A stretch of DNA of 64,000 nt from contig NZ_JALGQH010000002.1 of NCBI RefSeq assembly GCF_022810305.1, positions 62,001 to 126,000 of the forward strand. Reading direction: 5' to 3'. The translations under genes and the position numbers were made by a program. This stretch comes from Rhodococcus sp. ARC_M6. Lineage in GTDB: Bacteria > Actinomycetota > Actinomycetes > Mycobacteriales > Mycobacteriaceae. Position 1 is the first letter of the stretch. Each line of letters starts with the position of its first letter. A model generated the notes under the pieces. That model made no database searches. It was given only the letters and a program-made list of their open reading frames with translations, and was not told the origin of the DNA. Positions 25,477-37,415 of this stretch are shown one piece after another.

Positions 25477-28400
25477 GTGGTCGAACACATCGGTAGCAGC
25501 GTCGAGGATCTCTTGCTTCGCGGCGGGCGCTTCTTCACCCCGGGGAAGTTCTCGGACGACCTTCGCACCGTGAATCGCAAGGGTGGCCGTGAAGGCGACA
25601 TCTTCTACCGCGATCGCTGGAGCCACGACAAAGTGGTCCGCTCCACGCACGGAGTCAATTGCACCGGATCGTGTTCGTGGAAAATTTACGTCAAAGACGG
25701 CATCATCACCTGGGAAACTCAGGAGACCGACTATCCGTCGGTGGGGCCGGACAGTCCCGAGTACGAGCCGCGTGGCTGTCCGCGTGGAGCCGCGTTCTCT
25801 TGGTACACGTACTCCCCAACGAGAGTCCGCTACCCGTATGCGCGTGGTGTTCTCATCGAAATGTACCGCGAAGCGAAAGCACGACTCGGTGATCCGGTGG
25901 ATGCGTGGGCCGACATTCAGGCCGATCCGGAGCGCCGCCGAAAGTACCAGCAGGCCAGAGGAAAAGGCGGATTGGTACGCGTCACGTGGGCCGAGGCCAC
26001 CGAGATGATTGCCGCCGCCCATGTGCACACCATCAAGAAGTACGGCCCCGACCGGGTTGCGGGGTTCTCCCCCATTCCGGCGATGTCGATGGTGTCATTC
26101 GCGGCGGGGTCGAGGTTCATCGAACTTATCGGCGGCGTCATGACGTCCTTCTACGACTGGTATGCGGACCTCCCGGTGGCGTCGCCTCAAGTATTCGGTG
26201 ATCAGACAGACGTGCCAGAGTCCGGGGACTGGTGGGACGCGTCGTATTTGATGATGTGGGGGTCCAACGTCCCGGTCACCCGAACCCCCGACGCTCATTG
26301 GATGGCCGAGGTTCGTTATCGCGGAACCAAGGTCGTCTCGATCAGCCCCGATTACGCCGACAACACCAAATTTGCCGACGAGTGGATGCCGTGTGCTGCG
26401 GGCACCGACGGAGCAATGGCTATGGCAATGGGCCACGTAATCCTGTCGGAGTTCTTCGTGAAGAAAAGCGAACCGTTCTTCGACGATTACGTGCGGCAGT
26501 TCACTGACCTGCCGTTTCTCGTCACCATCGAGGAACGCGACGGCCTCCTTGTCGCGGGCAAAAACCTGACAGCTGCCGACCTGGGTGAGACCAGCGAAAA
26601 TTCTGCGTTCAAACCGGTTCTGATCGACACCGTCACCGACACCGTGGTTGTGCCGAACGGTTCTCTCGGTTTCCGCTACGGCGACGAAGGTGTCGGAAAG
26701 TGGAATCTCGATCTCGGCGAGATCGTTCCCGCTCTGACTGTCGACGTTGAGTGGGGCGAAACCGCAGAAATCCACTTCCCCCGTTTCGACACCCCGGATG
26801 GTCATGGCGAGACCATGATCCGCGGAGTGCCGGTGCGCCGTGTGGGAGATCGTCTGGTGTGCACCGTCTTCGATCTGATGCTCGCCCAGTACGGGGTGCA
26901 GCGCGACGGAATGCCCGGGCAATGGCCGTCGGGATTGGACGACCCCAGCGCGCCGTACACCCCAGCCTGGCAGGAATCGATTACCGGCGTCAGCGCCGCA
27001 CAGGTCATTCGCATTGCACGTGAATTTGCCACCAACGCAGTCGAATCGGGTGGCCGTTCGATGATCATCATGGGTGCGGGTATCTGCCAGTGGTTCCACG
27101 GCGATGCGACATATCGCGCTGTCCTGAGCCTGCTGCTCCTCACCGGGTCGATGGGACGCAACGGCGGCGGATGGGCTCACTACGTCGGCCAGGAAAAATG
27201 CCGACCCGTCACTGGCTGGGCAACTCTGGCTATGGGAACAGATTGGCTCCGTCCGCCGAGGCAGATGGCCGGCACCTCCTACTGGTACGTCCACACCGAT
27301 CAGTGGCGATACGACGGCTATCAGGCCGATGCTCTTGCTAGTCCCATCGGCCGCGGAAATTTCCGCGGCCGCCACACGATGGACGTCATGACGTCGGCGG
27401 TGGCAATGGGCTGGACTCCGTTCTACCCACAGTTCGATCGCTCGAGTCTCGATCTGGCTGACGAGGCCGACGCCCACGAACGTGACGTAGCTGAACACGT
27501 CGCCGCCCAATTATCTTCGGGCGCACTTAAACTCGCAGTCACCGATCCTGATAACCCGCAGAACTGGCCGCGGGTGCTGAGTGTGTGGCGTGCAAACCTA
27601 CTGGGGTCGTCGAGCAAAGGCAACGAATACTTCCTTCGGCATCTACTCGGCACGGACTCCAACCTGCAGGCTGAGCCGACGCCGGAAGACCTGCGCCCCA
27701 ATGACATCACGTGGACCGACGATATCCCCGAGGGAAAACTCGACATGTTGATGTCGATCGACTTTCGAATGACGTCTACGACGTTGCTTTCCGACGTCGT
27801 TCTGCCGGCGGCCACGTGGTACGAAAAATCCGACTTGTCCAGCACGGACATGCATCCGTTCCTTCACGCCTTCTCCCCTGCCATCGATCCGCCCTGGGAA
27901 ACCCGCTCGGACTTCGAAGCATTCGGTGCGATCGCCAAGGCATTCAGTGTGCTGGCGGAAAAGCACCTCGGGAAGCGTCGAGACGTCGTGATGGGAACGC
28001 TGCAACACGACACACCCGGCGCAATGGCGTACCCCTCCGGGCGAGAACAAGATTGGCATTCACAAGGGGAAAAACCCGTCCCCGGGAAGACTATGGGACC
28101 GCTCGTGGTGGTCGAACGCGACTATCCCGCCGTCGCCGAGCAATGGGCTGCACTAGGACCGTTGGTCGAGAATGCCGGACTCACAACCAAGGGCGTCACG
28201 ACGCACCCGAAGCGGGAAGTCGAAGAACTCGCCGCTAAGCACGGCGTCTTCGATTCCGGGGCGGCAGCCGGTCGCCCGGCGCTCGATACCGCCGAGAAAA
28301 TGGCGGAGGCAATCCTCGCACTGTCGGGAGCCTCCAACGGAAGACTCGCGGTGGAAGGTTTCGCTCAACTGGAAAAGCGGACGGGCAGATCGCTCAAGCA

Positions 28401-29153
28401 TTTAGCTGCCGGCAGCGAGGAACGCCGAATCACGTTCGCGGACACCCAGGCTGGCCCGGTCCCGGTTATCACGAGCCCGGAGTGGTCGGGCAGCGAAACC
28501 GGTGGCCGACGCTATGCACCCTTCACTGTCAATATCGAGGAACTCAAACCGTTCCACACCCTCACCGGCCGAATGCACTTCTTCCTCGATCACGACTGGA
28601 TCGAAGAACTTGGCGAACAACTGCCGATCTACCGGCCCCCGCTCGACATGGCAAGCCTGTTCGGCGAACCCGCACTCGGTGATCGGACGGGCGGAATCGG
28701 GTTGAGCGTCCGATATCTGACGCCTCATTCGAAGTGGTCGATCCATTCCGAGTACCAGGATAATCTGTTCATGCTCTCGCTCTCGCGCGGCGGACCGACG
28801 ATGTGGATGAGTCCCGGCGACGCTGCCAAGATCGAGGTATCCGACAACGATTGGGTCGAGGCGGTCAACCGCAACGGCGTCATCGTGTGTCGCGCAATCG
28901 TGTCGCATCGAATGCCGGACGGTGTCGTCTTCGTCTATCACGCGCAAGAGCGGACAATCGACGTACCGCTCACGGAGACGACAGGAAAGCGCGGTGGCAT
29001 CCACAATTCGTTGACCAGACTGTTGATCAAGCCTTCCCACCTCGCCGGCGGGTATGCGCAGACGTCGTTCGCCTTCAACTACCTCGGGCCCACCGGAAAC
29101 CAACGCGACGAAGTGACCGTGGTGCGTCGTCGCTCGCAGGAGGTGACGTACTG

Positions 29154-29154
<1 letters not shown>
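25477..29154 (+). CDS. narG: Respiratory nitrate reductase alpha subunit NarG
   Basis: 1225 residues, full length for NarG, from GTG 25477 with GAAGGA upstream. The N-terminal [4Fe-4S] site has the NarG pattern H-x3-C-x3-C (STHGVNCTGSCSW) and a later Cys (RGCPRGAAFSW). The molybdenum-ligand Asp lies in YDWYADLP. The bis-MGD binding domains follow (MMWGSNVPVTRTPDAHW; DVVLPAATWYEKSDLSS), and the C-terminal cofactor domain is complete. It catalyses nitrate to nitrite reduction with quinol electrons supplied through NarH and NarI, on the cytoplasmic side of the membrane. It heads a four-gene operon; the narH ATG overlaps its TGA. Confidence 0.97.
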
Positions 29155-30808
<1,654 letters not shown>

Positions 30809-30812
<4 letters not shown>

Positions 30813-31462
30813 TCAGATTCGGCCGACGCCGAAGTGACGCCAGGCAAGACCGTTTGTTGTGGCACGCTGCCGGTTTATTGTTGGCCTACCCCGACAGCGG
30901 TCAAGGCGAACGACTCCGAATCGTCGAAGACATCCTCGGGCATCTCCCACCGGCGTCCCGAGATCAACTCGCACACACGCACCGCTTTCTCCGCGACTGC
31001 GACGAATTTGCAGCGGCCGCGCAGTATGTCGAGACATTCGATCTGAGGCGGCGCAGCACTCTCTACCTGACTTACTGGACTGCCGGCGATACGCGTAACC
31101 GCGGGCGCGAAATCCTGGCCTTCGCCGACGCCTACCGCGCGGCCGGTGTCGAGCCACCGAAAAGTGAATCGGCAGACCATCTAACCGTCGTCCTTGAGTT
31201 CGCCGCCCTCGTCGATGCCGAGTCAGGTGCGAAACTTCTTTCAGCGCATCGTGTTCCGCTGGACCTGATCAGCTCGTCATTAACCGACTCGGACTCGCCG
31301 TACGCGCCGGTTCTCCAAGCCGTGTGCAACTCCCTACCGCCGGCCTCCGCCAAAGACGTGCTTCGCGCCCAGCAACTCGCCGCATCGGGACCACCTGCCG
31401 AATCCGTCGGACTCCCACTCTTCACCCTGACAGTCCCGCCCCGCCGTGAAGGAGTGACGTGA
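30809..31462 (+). CDS. narJ: Nitrate reductase assembly chaperone NarJ
   Basis: 217 residues; ATG 30809 overlaps the narH TGA (ATGA). The all-helical sequence with LLLAYPDSG, RRRSTLYLTYWTAGDTRNRG and LPDHL-type segments matches the TorD/NarJ fold. NarJ inserts molybdenum cofactor into NarG and delays membrane docking. It is not part of the final enzyme. Its position between narH and narI is the standard order. Confidence 0.93.
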
Positions 31463-31463
31463 G

Positions 31464-32183
31464 ATGTCTGCCGGTGAAATCTATTGGGACGTAGTTCCGT
31501 ACGTCGTGTTGGCCATCTTTGTGAGCGGCACATGGTGGCGTTACCGCTACGACAAATTCGGTTGGACGACGCGCTCGTCCCAACTGTACGAGCATCGCCT
31601 GTTGCGGATCGGTAGTCCGCTGTTCCATTTCGGAATCCTTGTAGTCATCATCGGACACTTCATCGGATTGGTGATCCCGCAGTCCTGGACCGACGCGATC
31701 GGGATGAGCGAGCACGTCTATCACCTGCAGGCCCTCGTCCTCGGGTCGATCGCAGGTGTGGCGACGCTGGTTGGTGCCGGAATTCTTGTGTACCGAAGGC
31801 GGACCCGCGGACCGGTGTTCATGGCCACTACCTGGAACGACAAGCTGATGTATGTGGTGCTGATCGCCGCAATCGTCGCCGGTCTCGCCACCACGGTGCT
31901 GGGATCCGGAGCGTTCGGCGAAGAATCCAACTACCGGACGACGGTATCGCCGTGGTTCCGATCCATCTGGATCTTCCAACCCCGTGGCGACCTCATGGCA
32001 CAGGCCTCGCTCGCCTTCCACATCCACGTCACGATCGCCTTGGTGCTGTTCGTTCTGTGGCCGTTCACGCGTCTGGTCCACGTATTCAGCGCGCCGATCG
32101 CGTACCTGTTTCGGCCGTACATCGTGTACCGGAGCCGCGACGACGCACGAATCGGCTCAAGACCCCAACGCCGAGGCTGGTGA
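31464..32183 (+). CDS. narI: Respiratory nitrate reductase gamma subunit NarI (cytochrome b)
   Basis: 239 residues from ATG 31464, one base after narJ. Five membrane helices carry the haem-ligand histidines expected for NarI: GSPLFHFGILVVIIGHFIG in the second helix, and HIHVTIALVLFVLWPFTRLVH near residues 185-205. It oxidises menaquinol and passes electrons to NarH. The last 27 bases overlap the 3' end of the convergent transporter gene. No narK-type nitrate transporter or nitrite reductase is found within the window. Confidence 0.95.
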   Translation: MSAGEIYWDVVPYVVLAIFVSGTWWRYRYDKFGWTTRSSQLYEHRLLRIGSPLFHFGILVVIIGHFIGLVIPQSWTDAIGMSEHVYHLQALVLGSIAGVATLVGAGILVYRRRTRGPVFMATTWNDKLMYVVLIAAIVAGLATTVLGSGAFGEESNYRTTVSPWFRSIWIFQPRGDLMAQASLAFHIHVTIALVLFVLWPFTRLVHVFSAPIAYLFRPYIVYRSRDDARIGSRPQRRGW

Positions 32184-33143
32184 ACTCACGGCGCGCAGTC
32201 GCCGTGCCGATGCGATCAGCAAGATTACGCACAGAATCACTGCCGGCCACACCAATACCTCACCCACCGGCTTCAACCACGGAGCCGACGATGTTGTTGC
32301 GATAGTCAGCGAGGCCGCCGATGTCATCCCCATCGGAAAGGCCGTTGACCAGCGCCTGACGTCGTATTTCAGTCGTGGCCAGATCAATTCACAGACGAAT
32401 AGCGCCGCGTAACAACCGAGGACAACGACGATGAGCACGACACTCGATCGTTGAAACCACAGGTGCAGCGATGCTGGCCAGCCCACCACCGGCGCTGCTG
32501 CGGACAGCTTTCCGGCAGCCAGCGTTGAAATCGCCAGGGCGCCGCCGAACACCCAATGATCACCGGCTCCGATTCGGAGTTGATTGAATGAGAACCTGAC
32601 CAGTACCAACACGTAAAATCCCAAGCCGAGCAGGAAGGCCGCCGCCGATGGAATTGCGATCCAGTGCGCAGTGGTCGTCGCTGCGAGCGTGCCACCCAGT
32701 ACGGCCAATCCCTGCGTCGCAACACAGAGCAGAAAATGGACGCCAACGGTTGGCGATGTCCAGTGCCGAATTACCGCCGGTATGAGCACAATCCAGGCTG
32801 CGAGGGCGATCGCGAGCGCTGCATAACCGACCAAGTCCCAATCGAGCAGTACGACGCGGGTACCGAGCACCGTTGTCGCGGCGACGCCGGTGAGCGCCGG
32901 CGGAGTGTCTGCCTCGTCGATCCACCGGGCGCGATTGTCGACCAACCTCGATGCGAACACCCCGGCGAGAACCAGCCAGATTGCTGCGCCGATTACCAGC
33001 CAGACCAGCGAAAAGACTTCGAAGCCCACGAGATGCAAGGCCACCGACACGATCCCGGAGGACATCGCGGCGGCCCCCGCGCCCGGAGGAAGTACCTCGA
33101 GCGTGCGGTTGGCTGTCGATCTCGCGCGATGATCGCCGGTCAC
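32157..33143 (-). CDS. TDT-family transporter (TehA/SLAC1-like)
   Basis: 328 residues from GTG 33143, with about ten membrane segments. The first helix region reads LPPGAGAAAMSSGIVSVALHL, the hallmark of the tellurite-resistance/dicarboxylate (TDT) family, whose members are anion channels or exporters. A longer frame reaches 33206 but lacks protein character. It is transcribed towards narI and overlaps it by 27 bases. I infer only that it may carry small anions; nitrite or nitrate would suit the neighbourhood but nothing in the sequence proves it. Tellurite, sulfite and dicarboxylates are other options. Confidence 0.8.
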   Translation of the reverse strand: MTGDHRARSTANRTLEVLPPGAGAAAMSSGIVSVALHLVGFEVFSLVWLVIGAAIWLVLAGVFASRLVDNRARWIDEADTPPALTGVAATTVLGTRVVLLDWDLVGYAALAIALAAWIVLIPAVIRHWTSPTVGVHFLLCVATQGLAVLGGTLAATTTAHWIAIPSAAAFLLGLGFYVLVLVRFSFNQLRIGAGDHWVFGGALAISTLAAGKLSAAAPVVGWPASLHLWFQRSSVVLIVVVLGCYAALFVCELIWPRLKYDVRRWSTAFPMGMTSAASLTIATTSSAPWLKPVGEVLVWPAVILCVILLIASARRLRAVSSPASALGS

Positions 33144-33235
33144 GTATCCATGATGCGCGACGCAACAGCCGATGTCCCGATTTCGGCTATGAAAACGGCT
33201 GAGCACTCGGTCGTGTCATCATTTATGGTGAAGCA

Positions 33236-33676
33236 GTGGAAACAACCGTGAATGTTCGGCGCTATCGACCGTCCGATGAGGAAGCCGTCATCGAATTATG
33301 GTCTCAGGCAGCCAAACTCGCACATCCTTTCCTCGATGGAGAAGGTGAAGGCGCCCGTGAAGCAAAGATGCGTGAGATCTACCTCGTCCACGCAGAAAAC
33401 TGGATAGCTGAAACTCCGGAGGGCGTTGTCGGGTTACTCGGACTGCTCGGGGCAGAGATCGGTGGCTTGTTCGTTTCTCCTCACGCCCAACGACTGGGGA
33501 TCGGGCGGTTGTTGGTCGAGCATGCGACTGCACTGCATGGAACGGTGACGCTCGAAGTCTACGAACTCAACGAATCTGCTCGACGCTTCTACGCGATCAT
33601 CGGTTTCCAAGAAACCGGGCGTCATCCAGACGAAGAGACAGGGCACGAGTTGATACAACTTCGACGGTTGGCCTGA
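33236..33676 (+). CDS. GNAT family N-acetyltransferase
   Basis: 146 residues from GTG 33236. The acetyl-CoA loop is present as the variant PHAQRLGIGRLLVEHA (motif A, Q/RxxGxG/A), followed by LEVYELNESARRFYAIIGFQETGR, the normal GNAT end. The substrate is unknown. It stands alone, divergent from the TDT transporter gene; the gap of 92 bases must hold both promoters. Confidence 0.85.
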   Translation: METTVNVRRYRPSDEEAVIELWSQAAKLAHPFLDGEGEGAREAKMREIYLVHAENWIAETPEGVVGLLGLLGAEIGGLFVSPHAQRLGIGRLLVEHATALHGTVTLEVYELNESARRFYAIIGFQETGRHPDEETGHELIQLRRLA

Positions 33677-33722
33677 TTGCGTTTAGGTGCCACCCACGTA
33701 CCGGGCGCGATCGAATTGTGGA

Positions 33723-34343
33723 TCAGCCGTGAGCACGTTGACCGATGGCGGCGTCGTTGACGATCTGGGCGATTCGACCAGCTCGTGTTGCATCTCGAGC
33801 GGCACTGACGATCCACCACAGCATCATTTTTCGGGCGCTGGGCGGAAAACCGTCCCAGTTGCTTCGAGCCCGCGAGTCTCGGTCGAGCGCCGCCGTCAAG
33901 TCAGATGGTTCCTCGAGGTCTTCGACTTGGTCGGAAATCGTCCACCAGCCGTTGGCTTTCGCGGCAGCAATAGCGTGGCGACCAGCGTCGGTCATGAGGC
34001 CGCGCGCCTCCATATCGGCTGCGCGTACGCGGTTGAGCCGGGTCCAAGAACTCTTGCGTCTACGCGGCGTGAATAGCTGCAAGCCGCGCTCTTCGTCGAG
34101 GATGGTGTTGGTGGAATCGATCCAACCAAAGCAGATGGCTTCCTCGACGGCGTCGGGATACGGGCAACGTGGTCGGCTGGTGGTGTTGCGCCAGGAGCAC
34201 AACCACACCCCTCGGGCTGATGTGGTGTTGTCCATCAGCCAAGTACGCCACTTGGTCCGTGTCTCGGCGTGGATGATCGGGTAGTCGAACTTCCACGTTG
34301 GTGGGTGGGCGGAAACCGGTGGTGATAACTCTGAAGCGGTCAT
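33723..34343 (-). CDS. YdeI/OmdA family protein (bacteriocin-protection type)
   Basis: 206 residues. The sequence has the YdeI pattern: RTWLMDNTTSARGVWL, then AVEEAICFGWIDSTNTILDEE, FTPRRRKSSWTRLNRVRA and a C-terminal segment FPPSARKMMLWWIVSA.RDATRAGRI. Members of this family protect against stress or bacteriocins in some bacteria, but the mechanism is not settled. It follows the WYL regulator gene in the same direction (62 bases apart), so they may be co-transcribed. Confidence 0.8.
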   Translation of the reverse strand: MTASELSPPVSAHPPTWKFDYPIIHAETRTKWRTWLMDNTTSARGVWLCSWRNTTSRPRCPYPDAVEEAICFGWIDSTNTILDEERGLQLFTPRRRKSSWTRLNRVRAADMEARGLMTDAGRHAIAAAKANGWWTISDQVEDLEEPSDLTAALDRDSRARSNWDGFPPSARKMMLWWIVSAARDATRAGRIAQIVNDAAIGQRAHG

Positions 34344-34405
34344 TTATTCTCCAAGCTCAGAACGAAACGGACACGATTCTCGACAGATCGATCGCCAACT
34401 ATTCG

Positions 34406-35377
34406 TCATGATGGCGCGACACTGAGGTGACTGGCGAGCTTCCTGACGGTGTCGGCGAGCTCGGCTGGTTCGATCACCACCACTGGAGCGGTGAGCGCAA
34501 TGCGAGCAACCGTCATGGCGAGCCGGCCAAGATCTTCACTGCGGATCTGGACCAGACAGCGGTCTGCTTCCACCTCGATTGGTGTGTGGTCAATCCATCG
34601 GAGCACACCTTCGAGTTCAGCGAACGCAGCGTGGATGGTGAGTTTCGCATCGAGGTGACGGGGTGTCGGGCCGAGTGAGCTCGCGACGAAGCTCGCCGCA
34701 TCACCGCCCGGAATCTCGCGGGGAGTGAAATGACTGCCCGCCAGCCAAGGCTCCCGGAGACGGTCCAGTCGAAACGTTCGCCAGTCACAACGATGTTGGT
34801 CCCAGGCTACGAGATACCAACGACGTCCTGCAGTGACAAGTTGGTGCGGCTCGACGAGCCGTCGGCTGCTCTCGCCATCACCTCGGCGGTAGTCGAAACG
34901 CACGTGCTCATGGTCGCGACATGCCGCAGCGAGCACACTGAGCGCTTCGGGGTCCACGATGTCGTCGTCGACGGCCGCACGCCGCATCGAAGTCACGCTC
35001 GAGTGCAGCACCGACACACGTCGGCGTAGCCGATGCGGTAGGAGTGTTTCGATTTTTGTCAGCGCGCGCAGCGACGTCTCTTCGATGCCGTCGATGGCCG
35101 CCTCAGCGGCGTAGCGCAATCCGACGGCTACCGCGACGGCCTCGTCATCGCCGAGGATCAGGGGCGGCACGTGTGCCCCCGTCACAAGTCGGTAACCCCC
35201 ATACTTTCCCGACGTGGAATCGACCGGATAGCCCAGGTCGCGTAGTCGATCGACGTCACGGCGCACCGTTCGCTCTGTGACCTCGAGTCGTGCGGCTAGT
35301 TCGGCACAGTTCCAGAAACGATGTGTCTGAAGGAGCGACAGCAGCTCCAGTGCTCTACCTGTGGGATCGTTCCGCAT
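34406..35377 (-). CDS. YafY-type HTH/WYL-domain transcriptional regulator
   Basis: 323 residues from ATG 35377. A DeoR-like helix-turn-helix occupies residues about 5-60 (ALELLSLLQTHRF; ELAARLEVTERTVRRDVDRLRDLGYPV). The WYL ligand domain lies at about 140-225 (VRFDYRR; RRWYLVAWDQHRCDWRTFRLDR). A WCX-like C-terminus follows. Such proteins are local regulators. A longer frame to 35419 is possible but less likely. It is divergent from the epoxide hydrolase gene, which is a candidate target. Confidence 0.85.
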   Translation of the reverse strand: MRNDPTGRALELLSLLQTHRFWNCAELAARLEVTERTVRRDVDRLRDLGYPVDSTSGKYGGYRLVTGAHVPPLILGDDEAVAVAVGLRYAAEAAIDGIEETSLRALTKIETLLPHRLRRRVSVLHSSVTSMRRAAVDDDIVDPEALSVLAAACRDHEHVRFDYRRGDGESSRRLVEPHQLVTAGRRWYLVAWDQHRCDWRTFRLDRLREPWLAGSHFTPREIPGGDAASFVASSLGPTPRHLDAKLTIHAAFAELEGVLRWIDHTPIEVEADRCLVQIRSEDLGRLAMTVARIALTAPVVVIEPAELADTVRKLASHLSVAPS

Positions 35378-35488
35378 TTCTTCAGTCTGCCAACGATCTA
35401 GGACATCATGTGTCCGCAATGCTCCCTATCGTCGGCGCAACCGATCAATCCGTACACAAGATCGGGTAATCAACCCCAAGGAGTATTT

Positions 35489-36430
35489 GTGAATCCATCC
35501 GATTTTCCCCAGCCGGTCCGAATCCCCGTCAACGGCGTGGAACTCGAAGTCTTTGAAGCAGGTCGACACAATGCCGGAAACCCCATCGTGCTGTGTCACG
35601 GATGGCCAGAGCATGCCTATTCTTGGCGCTATCAGGTGCCCGCCCTTGTCGCTGCGGGCTACCACGTCATCGTCCCGAACCAGCGGGGCTACGGAAACTC
35701 ATCCCGACCGACCGACGTAGCTTCCTACGATATTGAGCACTTGTCGGGTGATCTCATCGCACTTCTCGATCACTACGGCTACGAAGATGCCACCTTTGCA
35801 GGCCATGACTGGGGTGCCTTTGTCGTGTGGGGACTGACCCTGTTGCATCCAGACCGAGTAAACAAAGTGATTGCCCTGAGCCTGCCCTACCAGGAGCGCG
35901 GCGAGAAACCCTGGATCGAATTCATGGAAGAGTTGCTTGGCGGCGACTACTATTTTGTCCATTTCAATCGACAGCCAGGCGTCGCAGACGCTGTACTCGA
36001 AGAGAACACAGTCCAGTTCCTGCGCAACATGTTTCGCACGAACGAGCCCCTCCGAGAACCTGAGCCAGGAATGGCGTTCATGAATCTCGCGAGAACGGAA
36101 ACCCCACTCGGTGAGCCTCTGATGAGCGAGCGCGAACTGGCCGTTTTTGTCTCTGCTTTCGAAACATCAGGGTTCACGGGCAGCATCAACTGGTACAGAA
36201 ACCTTGACCGCAACTGGCGCCTGCTGGCCGACGTGAACCCAATCATTCACCAGCCCACACTCATGATCTGCGGCGACCGCGACGCAATCCCGAGGGCTGA
36301 CAACCTGACACAGTTCGTTCCCAATGCGGAAGTGATCAACCTTGACTGCGGTCATTGGATTCAGCAAGAAAGGCCCATTGAAACTAACCAAGCGATCGTG
36401 AACTGGTTGGAACGGCAGGATGCCACATAG
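35489..36430 (+). CDS. Epoxide hydrolase-like alpha/beta hydrolase
   Basis: 313 residues from GTG 35489 with AAGGAG six bases upstream. The oxyanion HGWP motif (CHGWPEHAYSWRYQ) and nucleophile elbow GHDWGAFV, with Asp rather than Ser, identify an epoxide hydrolase or haloalkane dehalogenase. The catalytic His lies in CGHWIQQERP. RGYGNSSRP is typical of soluble epoxide hydrolases. A cap domain lies between the elbow and the last strands. It opens epoxides to diols in the cytoplasm; the substrate is unknown. A longer frame to 35408 lacks a ribosome site. Confidence 0.88.
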   Translation: MNPSDFPQPVRIPVNGVELEVFEAGRHNAGNPIVLCHGWPEHAYSWRYQVPALVAAGYHVIVPNQRGYGNSSRPTDVASYDIEHLSGDLIALLDHYGYEDATFAGHDWGAFVVWGLTLLHPDRVNKVIALSLPYQERGEKPWIEFMEELLGGDYYFVHFNRQPGVADAVLEENTVQFLRNMFRTNEPLREPEPGMAFMNLARTETPLGEPLMSERELAVFVSAFETSGFTGSINWYRNLDRNWRLLADVNPIIHQPTLMICGDRDAIPRADNLTQFVPNAEVINLDCGHWIQQERPIETNQAIVNWLERQDAT

Positions 36431-36600
36431 TTTCAGCTGAGCGATCAGCGGAATCCTGGCCGCTGAAAGGCCGGGAGGAAGCTGATCCCATCACGTTCAC
36501 GCAGACTCACCTGGGCATACAGCCCGCCGTCTACACCGATGCCGACGGCAACGAGGTCGAGTTCAAAACATGCCGCTCCTCAGTTGGTGCCCGACTCACC
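36431..36600 (+). other. Possible gene tail downstream of the epoxide hydrolase
   Basis: A frame without start codon reads ITFTQTHLGIQPAVYTDADG and NEVEFKTCRSSVGARLTD to a TAA near 36600. It looks like real protein but belongs to no family I recognise. It may be the end of a deleted gene. Confidence 0.25.
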
Positions 36601-36607
36601 GACAAGA

Positions 36608-37069
36608 TCAGTCGATAAAGTGCCATGTGATAGGAATTCTTCCGTCCGACAGATTGCCCAACTTCTTAAAAGCGGCTGGTGAAAAATCAAGATCACCAGC
36701 AGCGCAGCCTGGACAGGTATCAACGATGGTGACAGTTACGGATCTCATCCCGCTCGTAGCCATAATTCGTTTTCCGCACAACGCTCGGGTCCAGATACTT
36801 GCGGATATCGCAACCACGTAGTCGGTATTTGCGGACATACCACCGCAACTACCGAGTCCGGCATTAAAGTACGTTGCATCGCCGCTGTACGTTTTCGTAT
36901 CGTCCGGTGCATCGCCTGTACTACCTGCGCTGCCGGTGGAGGCATCCGCAAGTATTTCGAAGAAGGTGGGCTGCGCACCCGCGGTAGACGTTCCCGCCAA
37001 TACACCAGCGGACGCCGCCACCGCGACGGCCAGAGATACCACGATTCGTCGCACGGAATATCGAGACAA
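36608..37069 (-). CDS. Secreted double-psi beta-barrel (RlpA/expansin-like) protein
   Basis: 153 residues from TTG 37069, which has a strong AGGAGG upstream; a GTG six codons in is an alternative. The N-terminus is a Sec signal (VVSLAVAVAASAGVLAG.STAGAQP). The mature domain has YSGDATYFNAGLGSCGG, then TIVDTCPGCAAGDLDFSP and RIPITWHFID, the DPBB fold of expansins and RlpA with paired cysteines. Such small secreted barrels interact with the cell wall. It could be enzymatic or a binding protein. The uncommon TTG start suggests low expression. Confidence 0.8.
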   Translation of the reverse strand: MSRYSVRRIVVSLAVAVAASAGVLAGTSTAGAQPTFFEILADASTGSAGSTGDAPDDTKTYSGDATYFNAGLGSCGGMSANTDYVVAISASIWTRALCGKRIMATSGMRSVTVTIVDTCPGCAAGDLDFSPAAFKKLGNLSDGRIPITWHFID

Positions 37070-37084
37070 AACAACCTCCTGTTT

Positions 37085-37276
37085 TCAATCAAGAAATGGG
37101 ACATTTCCGACGTTGGGCGACAGTACCGGCTGGCCGGTACTACCCTTGAGTAGGCTCGCCGACATTCCAAATGGGTCCGGGGCGAAGGACGTTGGTCCCG
37201 AGCGTCCATTCGCACTCACGTCAACGCCATGCAGCGCGCCGGCTTCTACAACAGGGCGCGGCGCTTCCTCCCCCAT
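37085..37276 (-). CDS. Small hypothetical protein upstream of the double-psi-barrel gene
   Basis: 63 codons from ATG 37276, ending 15 bases before the barrel-protein start. The sequence (MGEEAPRPVVEAG; PVLSPNVGNVPFLD) is Gly/Pro/Ser-rich, has no signal peptide and no known domain. Coding is uncertain; the DNA may simply be the leader of the next gene. Confidence 0.25.
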   Translation of the reverse strand: MGEEAPRPVVEAGALHGVDVSANGRSGPTSFAPDPFGMSASLLKGSTGQPVLSPNVGNVPFLD

Positions 37277-37415
37277 GGACGAGCCTCGGTACGAGCAAAG
37301 CGATCCTGCCGAACGCTTCCCAGTGACATCACCGAATCAAGCTGCAGCTCTTCGGGACTCGGAAATTAGGCGGGCACCGTGTCGACATCATTGAAATGAC
37401 CTTCGGAAGTGATCC

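Noticed and set aside
26095..27510. 471-codon open frame on the minus strand
   Set aside because: It lies wholly inside narG, which is unambiguous, and reads as Arg/Val/Gly-rich nonsense.
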